Origin: Desulfohalobiaceae bacterium
Lineage (GTDB): Bacteria; Desulfobacterota; Desulfovibrionia; Desulfovibrionales; Desulfothermaceae
Direction: 5' to 3'
Length of the DNA stretch: 8,293 nt
Assembly (NCBI GenBank): GCA_021737115.1
Contig: JAIPER010000141.1
Coordinates: 1-8,293 of the forward strand
The notes below the pieces were generated by a model, which saw only the letters and a list, made by a program, of their open reading frames with translations, did not search any database and was not told the DNA's origin. The position numbers were made by a program, and so were the translations under genes. Shown here piece by piece: positions 1 through 5,444 of the stretch; the stretch's first letter is position 1, and every line of letters begins with the position of its first letter.

Positions 1-159
1 GTGAGATTAATTGGGTCTGTTGGCTTGGTGGTCATGGCTAAACGAGTTGGCATAATAAAAGCTGTCAGGCCCCGGATCAACAAGCTGATAGAGGTCGGAC
101 TTCACATTGATCCTGATTTGCTGAGGGGTGTTTATCAAAAAATTGGTGAACAAGAATAG
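1..159 (+). CDS. DUF3368 family protein (PIN-like toxin), C-terminal part
   Basis: The first reading frame is open from the first base to a TAG at 157-159, giving 52 residues of a gene that starts before the window. The visible tail resembles the C-terminus of DUF3368 proteins: a small 'G-x-(V/L)-G-L-L-V-x-A-K-x-x-G-L-I' segment (here GSVGLVVMAKRVGIIKAVRP), then 'L-I-E-x-G-x-x-I-x-x-x-L' and an acidic-basic end. DUF3368 proteins are PIN-domain-like and are usually encoded next to a small UPF0175-type antitoxin, forming a putative toxin-antitoxin pair. The PIN catalytic acidic residues and any antitoxin would lie upstream and cannot be seen. The next gene (hicB) is 323 bases downstream, so the two are probably not one operon. 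The family call rests on remembered sequence pattern only. Confidence 0.72.
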   Translation: MRLIGSVGLVVMAKRVGIIKAVRPRINKLIEVGLHIDPDLLRGVYQKIGEQE

Positions 160-223
160 CAAATTGTGTGTGAATCACACATAGCTCTCTGCTCCATACC
201 CTGCTTATCCTGTGAAACATTTA

Positions 224-302
224 CCCAGTGAAATGCACGTTACTGCCAGTGATAACGTATTTCACCTGGGGCCAGAAAGGCTCCCCGAAGGGGGGGCACT
301 GG
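224..302. repeat. Adjacent intergenic stem-loops, REP-like
   Basis: This lies in the 323-base gap between the DUF3368 gene and hicB. Two inverted repeats sit back to back. The first pairs 224-242 (CCCAGTGAAATGCACGTTA) with 253-270 (TAACGTATTTCACCTGGG), near-perfect apart from small indels, with a 10-nt loop. The second pairs CCAG 272-275 with CTGG 299-302 around an inner C-run/G-run hairpin (about 281-295). There is no T-tract afterwards, so a rho-independent terminator is unlikely. A further TTTCACTGG at 318-326 is the reverse complement of 225-233. The GTGAAAT...ATTTCAC core recurs with the same spacing at 4888-4925. The rest of the gap (303-470) is AT-rich; I see no convincing promoter in it. 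Confidence 0.6.
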
Positions 303-470
303 GATGCTCTATGCTTCTTTCACTGGAATCGAATCAGAAAATTCAAATAATATCACTGTGTAAATGATTTTATCGCATACCTACAAGTAAAAATTCCGTG
401 TATCAATTGTAATAATAGATAGTTAGAGAAGTAAACCGGGGGCAGACCCCATTCTATCTAACGTGCAAAA

Positions 471-476
471 AGGGGG
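471..476 (+). promoter_or_regulatory. Ribosome binding site of hicB
   Basis: AGGGGG ends 6 bases before the ATG at 483. It is a good purine-rich Shine-Dalgarno match and supports that ATG as the hicB start. Confidence 0.6.
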
Positions 477-482
477 AAACCC

Positions 483-719
483 ATGATATCCTTTACAGCA
501 AAATATATAAAAATTTCGTCAGGCTATCTGGGACAACTTATCGAATGGCCAGAAGTAGTCACTGAAGGGCGGGATATCGAAGACTGCAGAAGTATGCTCA
601 GAGATGCTCTGAAGGAGATGATGCTGGCTTATAAACAGCTCGGCAAAGAGATTCCTGTAGGCAACGCCTTGATTGAACAATTGCCGGTAGAGGATGAAAA
701 TGTCGGTCAAACGGCGTGA
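483..719 (+). CDS. hicB: HicB family antitoxin
   Basis: This encodes a 78-residue protein of the short HicB type. HicB antitoxins bind and neutralise HicA mRNA-interferase toxins through a partial RNase-H-like fold and usually repress their own operon. The sequence shows the family pattern: an opening beta-strand (FTAKYIKISSGYLGQL, residues 4-19), the 'EWPEVVTEG' turn (21-29) typical of HicB, and a helix with 'MLRDALKEMMLAY' (38-50). The length fits the short subfamily, which lacks a separate C-terminal ribbon-helix-helix domain. The ATG has a clear ribosome binding site. In this subfamily hicB precedes hicA with a short overlap. That arrangement is kept here, but the hicA reading frame overlapping the last bases is cut short (694-756), so this antitoxin appears to have lost its cognate toxin. 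Family assignment is strong. Confidence 0.9.
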   Translation: MISFTAKYIKISSGYLGQLIEWPEVVTEGRDIEDCRSMLRDALKEMMLAYKQLGKEIPVGNALIEQLPVEDENVGQTA

Positions 720-756
720 TCTGGTTAAATATTTTGATTTTCAACCGGAAAAATGA
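694..756 (+). pseudogene. hicA: Truncated hicA toxin remnant
   Basis: A reading frame overlapping the end of hicB starts at ATG 694 or ATG 700 and stops at TGA 754-756. From ATG 700 it reads MSVKRRDLVKYFDFQPEK. The first dozen residues match the usual HicA beginning ('...K-R-R-D/E-L-(I/V)-K-Y-L'), in the position expected for a toxin gene following hicB. HicA is normally about 60-85 residues and carries a conserved catalytic histidine in a 'G-(S/K)-H' stretch. Nothing like that follows here, in this frame or in the other two + frames over the next ~100 bases. I read it as a decayed or deleted toxin gene joined to unrelated DNA around 736-757. It could still be translated as a short peptide, but without the active site it should be inactive. 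Confidence 0.75.
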
Positions 757-814
757 TTGGGCTGGAAGTACTTGATGCTGTAGTGAGGTTTTCGGCTTTT
801 TCCTCTGCTTACAA

Positions 815-901
815 CCGTGAACTCTCCGAGGCGTAGGCTCGCCCTCTACCCTCCGGCCTGGAGGCCCTACGGGCTGGAAGCGGAGCCGGAGGCCGTGAAC
901 T
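815..901. repeat. GC-rich stem-loop framed by a 9-bp direct repeat
   Basis: CCGTGAACT occurs at 815-823 and again at 893-901, framing a GC-rich segment. Inside it CGTAGG (832-837) pairs with CCTACG (866-871), and CCTCC (850-854) pairs with GGAGG (860-864) around a 5-nt loop. The layout resembles a small intergenic repeat insertion with a target duplication, but that is inference. The segment lies in the 192-base gene-free gap between the hicA remnant and the sulfotransferase. The rest of the gap (757-814, 902-948) shows nothing recognisable. Confidence 0.4.
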
Positions 902-948
902 GTGAACCTCTTTCACCTTTTATTCGAATGGGACGCTCGAGTCGACTG

Positions 949-1896
949 ATGTCAGGACCCAATGTCTGCCCTAAACCGAATTTTTTTATTCTTGGTGCGG
1001 GTAAGTGCGGTACAACGTCCCTCTTTAACTCTCTGCGGCAGCATCCGGAGATTTTCCTGCCGTCGGTGAAAGAGCCGACTTTTTTTTGCGATCAATTTCA
1101 GGTCGTTAAAAATCCTGTCGACTATTTCAGACTCTTCGACTCTGTCTTGCAGGAAAAGGCCGTTGGAGAGGCCTCCCATGCCTACATGACGAATCCGTCC
1201 TCGGCCAGGGTCCTGCAGGCCCTGTTCCCTGAGGCCAGGTTCCTCGTCATCCTCCGCAACCCGGTCGATCGGGCCTATTCCCTGTATCACCACATGCGCA
1301 GAACCGGATACGAAAAGGCCTCTACGTTTGAAAAAGCCCTCCAGGCCGAAGAAAAAAGGGTACGCAGCCCTTCCTTTCCTAAAAGGTGCCGGCATTATTA
1401 TTGCAATTATCTCTATTTTCGGTCCGGTCTCTTCGGGGCTCAGATTGAGCGGTTTTTCGCCCTGTTTGACCCGGGTCAGTTCCATTTTTTGACCCTGGAT
1501 CAGTTCAGGGCGGAGCCAGGCGTCTCATTGAGGCAAATATTTAGCTTCCTCGACGTGAATACCGATTTTCAGCCCGAACTCTCCATGCAGAATCCTGGCA
1601 AGACATTGCGGGCGCCGTTATTGATGCGCCCTTTGGCTGGAAGCAGATTGCTGCGGCGCTTTCCCGGGCTGGCCGCCTTTGGACTTCGCCTTTTGGAAAA
1701 GATCCTGCTCAAGGAAATACCTCCGATGCAACCCGATACCAGACAACAGCTTCAAATGAGATACCGGGGCGATCTCCAAAAACTCTACCACCTGATCGGG
1801 CTTTCCTTTAACGATGAATGCCTGACTCGAACAACAATCAGGCAAGGAAATACAATCACTCCAGGCTCGGATTCATCTGCGGCAGGTCAGGCCTGA
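949..1896 (+). CDS. PAPS-dependent sulfotransferase
   Basis: This encodes a 315-residue sulfotransferase of the Sulfotransfer_1 type, which transfers sulfate from 3'-phosphoadenylyl sulfate (PAPS) to an acceptor, often a sugar hydroxyl or amine. The N-terminus carries the 5'-phosphosulfate-binding loop 'FFILGAGKCGTTSL' (residues 12-25, K19 the expected catalytic lysine). 'RNPVDRAYSLYHH' (103-115) is the 3'-phosphate-binding motif, with R103 and S111 as ligands. E75 in 'GEASHAYM' fits the family's acidic active-site position. 'YFRSGLFGAQIERFFALF' (156-173) is the usual late helix. No signal peptide or membrane segment is seen. I chose ATG 949 because the PAPS loop then begins ~12 residues in, as is normal. 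The in-frame ATG 928 is possible, and GTG 817 would translate the upstream repeat. No strong ribosome binding site marks any of them. The acceptor is unknown, but the neighbouring glycosyltransferase suggests a polysaccharide. Confidence 0.87.
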   Translation: MSGPNVCPKPNFFILGAGKCGTTSLFNSLRQHPEIFLPSVKEPTFFCDQFQVVKNPVDYFRLFDSVLQEKAVGEASHAYMTNPSSARVLQALFPEARFLVILRNPVDRAYSLYHHMRRTGYEKASTFEKALQAEEKRVRSPSFPKRCRHYYCNYLYFRSGLFGAQIERFFALFDPGQFHFLTLDQFRAEPGVSLRQIFSFLDVNTDFQPELSMQNPGKTLRAPLLMRPLAGSRLLRRFPGLAAFGLRLLEKILLKEIPPMQPDTRQQLQMRYRGDLQKLYHLIGLSFNDECLTRTTIRQGNTITPGSDSSAAGQA

Positions 1897-1903
1897 ACCT
1901 GTT

Positions 1904-2818
1904 TCATCCGTCGTATTTTCTCAACCAGAGCCTCAGGACTTCTCCCCTGTTCAGGGCGGCTTCGGCAGTCGCAAAGGGCAGAGCCCCTATTTGCAAAAAC
2001 AGATAGGCCAGGAGCCAGGAAAGCGGGTGGCGGCCCCGGTTCCGCCGGCGCATGTCTCCCGGGGCCAGTTTGGGAAACAAGGACAGGACAATGGAACTGG
2101 CCGAGGTCCTCCAGGAAAAGGTAGCTGCCTTTTCCAGGGCGAGGTGATCGATCTGCCCAATCAAGTATTTCAGGCTTGCCGGGGTAAAGTGATTCACATG
2201 AAGCGGGATCTCAAGTGGCTGCCATCTTGTGCCAAAGACCTGAAATCCCAGGGAAGAGATGTTGGGCACCTCGAGGATCATGATTCCGCCTGGTGCCAGG
2301 AGGTCAAAGGCCAGGCGCAGGTCCCGGACCGGATCGCTGAGATGCTCCAGGAGATGAAAGCAGGTGATGGCGGCGAAGGACCCCTTTTCAAGCCGGTCGT
2401 CTCCTATATCCCCCTGGATAAGCCAGGGGGAAACCTTTGCAGGGATAAATTTGTCGAGGCCATAGGCCTCGAAGCCTTTGCCGCGCATCAGGGCCGGGAG
2501 GGCTCCGTCGCCGCAGCCCCAGTCAAGGACCCTGGCCCCCTGGGGCAGAGCTTTTTGCAGGCGGTGCATGAGCCCGGCCATCCTCGCCCTGAAGAGCAGG
2601 TCGAACACCCGGGAACGACCCTTTCCCCGGACCCAGTAGTCCGGAGCGTAGTATCGCAGCAGGAGGTCTTCTCCGGGCAGGGGATGGGTGGTCACAAATG
2701 AGCATTCCCGGCAGCGGTACAGGGAATAGGTGTCCTGAAACGCTCCCGGAAGACCGGCCAGTGCCAGCTCCGGGCTTTGGGCTCCGCAGATGCGGCATCT
2801 CCCGGGCTGTTCAGTCAT
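1904..2818 (-). CDS. Class I SAM-dependent methyltransferase with N-terminal zinc finger
   Basis: This encodes a 304-residue protein. Residues 7-41 hold a CxxC...CxxC pair (C8, C11, C36, C39) that probably binds zinc, as in the many sugar- and lipid-modifying methyltransferases that start this way. The SAM domain follows: motif I 'VLDWGCGDG' (97-105), an acidic ribose-binding region around 'GLDKF', 'HLLEHLSDP' typical of Methyltransf_11/23-like enzymes, and 'LLAPGGIMILEVPN'. The C-terminus has a hydrophobic stretch ('WLLAYLFLQIGALPFA') that may sit on the membrane. Its ATG overlaps the stop of the upstream glycosyltransferase gene by 8 bases (2811-2818), so the two are likely co-transcribed and translationally coupled. 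Its stop lies 7 bases from the stop of the converging sulfotransferase gene. The probable role is methylation of a glycan or glycan-lipid intermediate; the true substrate is unknown. Confidence 0.85.
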   Translation of the reverse strand: MTEQPGRCRICGAQSPELALAGLPGAFQDTYSLYRCRECSFVTTHPLPGEDLLLRYYAPDYWVRGKGRSRVFDLLFRARMAGLMHRLQKALPQGARVLDWGCGDGALPALMRGKGFEAYGLDKFIPAKVSPWLIQGDIGDDRLEKGSFAAITCFHLLEHLSDPVRDLRLAFDLLAPGGIMILEVPNISSLGFQVFGTRWQPLEIPLHVNHFTPASLKYLIGQIDHLALEKAATFSWRTSASSIVLSLFPKLAPGDMRRRNRGRHPLSWLLAYLFLQIGALPFATAEAALNRGEVLRLWLRKYDG

Positions 2819-4502
2819 GGCTCTTTGGTTTTTGGGCTGTGACCAGATAGTTCAGGGTGAACAGCTTTTCCCGGTCGAAACGATCCAGGGGATTGAGGAT
2901 CAAGGGAAAAAAGAGCACGAAGACAAGATAGGAGCAAAGCTCCAGGGGCAGAAACAGAGTCCGCATCCAGGGAGACTTTATCTTCCAGAACACGACTTTG
3001 GGCAAAAAGGTCAGCCGGTTGGCCAGGTATCCGAAGTAGCCGCAGCTTGGCTTGACCGTTAGTCCAGCGAAGCCCGCCTTTTCGAGAAGATGCTTGAGCC
3101 CGAAGGAGGTGAAACGGAAGAAATCATATGGCTGCTGGTGTTCGCACCAGCCCTGTGGTGCGGAGAGGTAGAGCCGGCCCCCCGGCTTGAGGACCCGGAA
3201 CAGTTCCCGAAGGGCCTGCCCGGGCTCCGGAAGGTGTTCCAGGACCTGGGTGCAGACAACGGCCTCAAAGCGGTCCCCGGCAAAGGGCAGGTCCGTGAGT
3301 TCGGCCCTGGCGCTCAACCGGGAATAGTCCCAGTCCTGATCCCCCTGTCCTGAATCCACCCCGATGTAGCGCTGTTTCCCGAAATAATCCCTGTAGCCGC
3401 CTTCCCCGGCCCCGGCATCCAGGACAAGTGCGCCTTCCGGGGTTTGGGCTGCGGCCTGGGACACGAACCGTCTGAGGCTGGAGGTGGCGGTGTCGATTCT
3501 GTCGGCCAGGACTGTCGGCAGGGTGTGAAACCTTCTTTTCAGCAGCCTGTTGCAGTCCGGTCTTAAATTTTCCGGTCGATAAGCCGCCTTGATCAGGCCA
3601 AAGAGGACAAAAACACAGGAGAACGGCAGGATGGCTCCCCCCATGAACAGGGCGGTCAACCTTGAATGCCCCTGGGACCTGAGTCGCTCGAATGATTTTT
3701 GGCTCTGGGCCAGGGCCAGACGGGGCAGAAAGCGGATGAACCCTGAAAGCGGGAGATATCTGGCGTAGACGTAGACCCTGTTTTGAATGATTTGACTGTG
3801 TCGTTGAAAATTTTTCCGGGTAAGCTTCAGGGTGGAATCGTTCTTGTGATAGACCACGGAATGCGGGCTCACCCCAAGCTTGAAGCCCTTGTTTCGCAAA
3901 CGGAAGGACAACTCCATGTCTTCATTGTAGGAGCCGATCCGCTCGTCGAAGACCTTTTCTCCGGAAAAGAGGGCGGATCTGCGGAGGATGAAGCAGGCCC
4001 CGGAAATAAAACGGGTTTCCAGAATACCGTCTCCTGAAGGCGCATTCTTTTGATCGGCGTATCCGTATGGGGTCAGTTCAAAAAAAAATGTCTGTTTCGG
4101 TCTGCGGTCTCGGCGCGAGGGATCGAATCCGGGGTTCCAGGGCAAAAGCTGGTTGGATTGAAAGGCGGCAAAATCCGGGTGCTGCTGCAAAGACAAAAGC
4201 AGAGCGGAGAGCCAGCTGCGCCCGACGACCGTATCCTGATTCAAAAAGGCCGCATACCGGCCGCGGGCCTTTTGCAGGGCCAGGTTGTTGCCCCTGGCGA
4301 ATCCGTGGTTTTTTTCCAGGGGCACCAGCCTGACCCGGGGAAACCTGTTGCGGACAAGCTCCCTGGTCCGATCCGTTGATCCGTTGTCGGCCACGATGAC
4401 CTCAAAGGCCTGGGGCGAAAGGTCCTGATCCAGGACCGACCGGAGGCAGTCCCGGATATACGCTTCCCCGTTGTAGGTCAGGATAATGACTGAAGTGTCC
4501 AT
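2811..4502 (-). CDS. Bifunctional GT2 glycosyltransferase / SAM methyltransferase fusion
   Basis: This encodes a 563-residue two-domain protein. Residues 1-~230 are a GT-A fold, family 2 glycosyltransferase of the WbbL/rhamnosyltransferase type: 'SVIILTYNG' (4-12), 'VADNGSTD' (37-44) for the nucleotide sugar, 'FLNQD' (86-90) as the metal-site motif, and 'NEDMELSFRL' (193-202) with the catalytic acidic pair E194/D195. A hydrophobic segment at ~284-304 could be a membrane helix. A class I methyltransferase follows: 'VLDAGAGEGG' (360-369), 'LTDLPFAGDRFEAVVCTQVLEHLP' region (402-425), 'LKPGGRLYLSAP' (438-449). A second hydrophobic stretch lies at ~516-537. I start it at ATG 4502 because the GT motif begins three residues later and AGAAG lies 7-9 bases upstream. 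The longer in-frame ATG at 4616 adds 38 unconserved residues that read through the repeat fragment at 4506-4540. The fusion suggests sequential sugar addition and methylation in surface-polysaccharide synthesis. Confidence 0.87.
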   Translation of the reverse strand: MDTSVIILTYNGEAYIRDCLRSVLDQDLSPQAFEVIVADNGSTDRTRELVRNRFPRVRLVPLEKNHGFARGNNLALQKARGRYAAFLNQDTVVGRSWLSALLLSLQQHPDFAAFQSNQLLPWNPGFDPSRRDRRPKQTFFFELTPYGYADQKNAPSGDGILETRFISGACFILRRSALFSGEKVFDERIGSYNEDMELSFRLRNKGFKLGVSPHSVVYHKNDSTLKLTRKNFQRHSQIIQNRVYVYARYLPLSGFIRFLPRLALAQSQKSFERLRSQGHSRLTALFMGGAILPFSCVFVLFGLIKAAYRPENLRPDCNRLLKRRFHTLPTVLADRIDTATSSLRRFVSQAAAQTPEGALVLDAGAGEGGYRDYFGKQRYIGVDSGQGDQDWDYSRLSARAELTDLPFAGDRFEAVVCTQVLEHLPEPGQALRELFRVLKPGGRLYLSAPQGWCEHQQPYDFFRFTSFGLKHLLEKAGFAGLTVKPSCGYFGYLANRLTFLPKVVFWKIKSPWMRTLFLPLELCSYLVFVLFFPLILNPLDRFDREKLFTLNYLVTAQKPKSHD

Positions 4503-4505
4503 ATA

Positions 4506-4540
4506 CAGACTTCTTTGCAGCGTCTTGACGCGTATTTCGG
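4506..4540 (+). repeat. Fragment of the dispersed intergenic repeat (left end)
   Basis: Positions 4506-4529 match 6792-6815, the left end of repeat copy C, at 21 of 24 bases by eye (CAGACTTC, GCAG and GTCTTGAC are shared runs). CGTATTTCGG at 4531-4540 also occurs inside copy C at 6887-6896. The fragment begins 4 bases upstream of the minus-strand glycosyltransferase start codon and so supplies its ribosome-binding region. Confidence 0.5.
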
Positions 4541-4617
4541 TAGTCATCCGCGGATACTTTGCTAAAGCTTTGCGGCGTAAAAGAGAAGAAATGGATTTCA
4601 CGCCCGCTCCCCGCACT

Positions 4618-4704
4618 CACCCGGGCACTCAAAAGAGAATGGTAGATGAATCAAATATACAATCAAGACAGTACCATACCCCGGAGTATTTTGAGTGCCG
4701 GGTG
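4618..4704. repeat. Long inverted repeat, 16-17 bp arms
   Basis: CACCCGGGCACTCAAAA (4618-4634) is the reverse complement of TTTTGAGTGCCGGGTG (4689-4704) except for one extra G. Inside it ATGGTA (4639-4644) pairs with TACCAT (4672-4677), extending the stem. The loop is AT-rich. It lies upstream of the glycosyltransferase gene and holds no recognisable gene. No T-tract marks it as a terminator on either strand. Confidence 0.7.
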
Positions 4705-4766
4705 AATGCCGGGCAGGCGCGGACTTCGCTTGAGTTTGGGAGACCACAGAGATGGAGAGGGAGAAG

Positions 4767-4963
4767 AGAATTCTTTTTGGCCGTGTCGGAGAAAGGCAGG
4801 ACACGGCCACAAGGGCTCCGCCCTTCGGGCAAGTATCATAACCTTCGCCGGAGGCGATGCGGTTTTTTCCCGGGCGTTCCCTGTCCCGTGAAATACACGA
4901 AGTGTCCTGTTTGTCAGGATTTCACTGGGATTCCTCTCGCCCGGGGAAAACAAAAGGAATTCT
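4767..4963. other. Nested multi-branched palindrome, candidate structured element
   Basis: An outer stem AGAATTCTTTTT (4767-4778) / AAAAGGAATTCT (4952-4963) pairs at 11 of 12 positions. Inside, in order, are: hairpin 1, TGGCCGTGTC (4778-4787) / GACACGGCCA (4800-4809), a perfect 10-bp stem; hairpin 2, AAGGGC tcc GCCCTT (4811-4825); hairpin 3, TCGCC gga GGCGA (4845-4857); and a long arm, TTTTTCCCGGGCG (4864-4876) / CGCCCGGGGAAAA (4938-4950), pairing at 12 of 13. The long arm continues as CCCGTGAAAT (4885-4894) / ATTTCACTGGG (4919-4929). Branches are nearly contiguous: hairpin 1 begins at the last base of the outer arm, and the long arm ends one base before the outer arm resumes. It could act as an RNA, a DNA cruciform, or be a palindromic repeat element. 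No coding potential is recognised. Confidence 0.6.
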
Positions 4964-4973
4964 TGCTCATGCC

Positions 4974-5027
4974 GTCTCACCTCGGCGCCCTCCATAGCTC
5001 AAGCGAGTCCGCGAGCGGGCGTGAGAC
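4974..5027. repeat. Inverted repeat, 7-bp arms
   Basis: GTCTCAC (4974-4980) is the perfect reverse complement of GTGAGAC (5021-5027). The interior is GC-rich with short self-complementary pieces (GCTC/GAGC). It follows directly after the multi-branched palindrome. Confidence 0.4.
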
Positions 5028-5042
5028 AGTCTGCTCTTCTGC

Positions 5043-5066
5043 AGCCCTAATCGTAGCCCTAATCGT
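5043..5066. repeat. Two tandem copies of a 12-bp unit
   Basis: AGCCCTAATCGT is repeated exactly twice (5043-5054 and 5055-5066). It is non-coding with no obvious role. Confidence 0.6.
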
Positions 5067-5108
5067 AATGGATGAACAAAGGCAAGTATAGTACGGAAGA
5101 GCACCCGG

Positions 5109-5200
5109 ATATCGAATTTCGTGCTTCGAATTGATCATACCCTGATATTTGTCCAAAAAAAACATCCAAACTTTGGAGTGTGGCAAAGAGCTCTGAATAT
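5109..5200 (+). repeat. Dispersed intergenic repeat, copy A (left-truncated)
   Basis: This 92-bp copy starts at ATATCGAATTTCGTGCTT and runs to CTCTGAATAT. It matches the right halves of copies B (5347-5436) and C (6877-6976). In the 31-base core 5167-5197 it differs from B and C at three positions. It lacks the left ~85 bases present in B and C, including the TTGGACA arm. No gene starts just after it; copy B follows 62 bases later. It keeps the TCCAAACTTTGGA dyad and the AGAGCTCT palindrome. Confidence 0.8.
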
Positions 5201-5207
5201 AGGGTCA

Positions 5208-5236
5208 GCAAGGACGGGATGTCAATTCATCCTTGC
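5208..5236. repeat. Short stem-loop between repeat copies A and B
   Basis: GCAAGGA (5208-5214) pairs perfectly with TCCTTGC (5230-5236), with ATG/CAT able to extend the stem across a bulge. There is no T-tract, so a terminator role is not supported. Confidence 0.4.
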
Positions 5237-5261
5237 CAGGCAGACAGGAATAAGATAATTT

Positions 5262-5436
5262 CAGACTTCGTACCATCGCCTTGATGCTTAAGGGTAAGAC
5301 TTTAAAATAATTGGAAACAGTTTCAATGATTTCCAAATTGGACATAATATCGAATTTCGTGCTTAGAATTTATCATAACCTGTTATTTGTCCAACAAAAT
5401 ATTCAAACTTTGGAGTACGGGAAAGAGCTCTGAATT
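5262..5436 (+). repeat. Dispersed intergenic repeat, copy B (full length)
   Basis: About 175 bp, from CAGACTTCGTACCATC to GAGCTCTGAATTTT, ending 8 bases before the gspF ATG. It shares with copy C a 31-base identical run (5404-5434 = 6946-6976) and the 17-base run TTGGACATAATATCGAA (5338-5354 = 6868-6884). TTGGACA (5338-5344) and TGTCCAA (5388-5394) form an inverted pair. This is followed by a CAAACTTTGGA dyad and the palindrome AGAGCTCT. As it occupies the whole immediate upstream region, it must supply the 5' leader, and perhaps the promoter, of gspF. Confidence 0.85.
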
Positions 5437-5444
5437 TTATTGCC

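Noticed and set aside
279..297. C-run/G-run hairpin considered as a rho-independent terminator for the DUF3368 gene
   Set aside because: No T-tract follows on either strand, and it lies over 120 bases after the stop codon.
438..450. GGGGGCAGACCCC, reminiscent of GGGGTCTG(A/C)CCCC repeats seen near Y1-type transposases
   Set aside because: A single short motif with no second copy or transposase in the window; too little to call a repeat.
817..948. GTG-started N-terminal extension of the sulfotransferase (44 extra residues)
   Set aside because: It translates the palindromic repeat at 815-901, has no ribosome binding site, and precedes the normal family start; ATG 949 fits better.
1991..2701. 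Long + strand open frame opposite the methyltransferase gene
   Set aside because: Antisense shadow in GC-rich coding DNA; the minus-strand protein has clear methyltransferase motifs and this one has none.
4503..4616. 38-residue N-terminal extension of the glycosyltransferase fusion
   Set aside because: The GT2 domain begins right after ATG 4502, and the extension runs through the repeat fragment at 4506-4540 with no family resemblance.
4486..5091. 201-codon + strand open frame across the intergenic spacer
   Set aside because: It overlaps the glycosyltransferase start, reads through several inverted repeats, and its protein has no recognisable motif or plausible composition.
5043..5240. Considered a CRISPR or integron attC-like array because of tandem and inverted repeats
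   Set aside because: The 12-bp unit occurs only twice without spacers, and no attC core sites, integrase or cas genes are visible.
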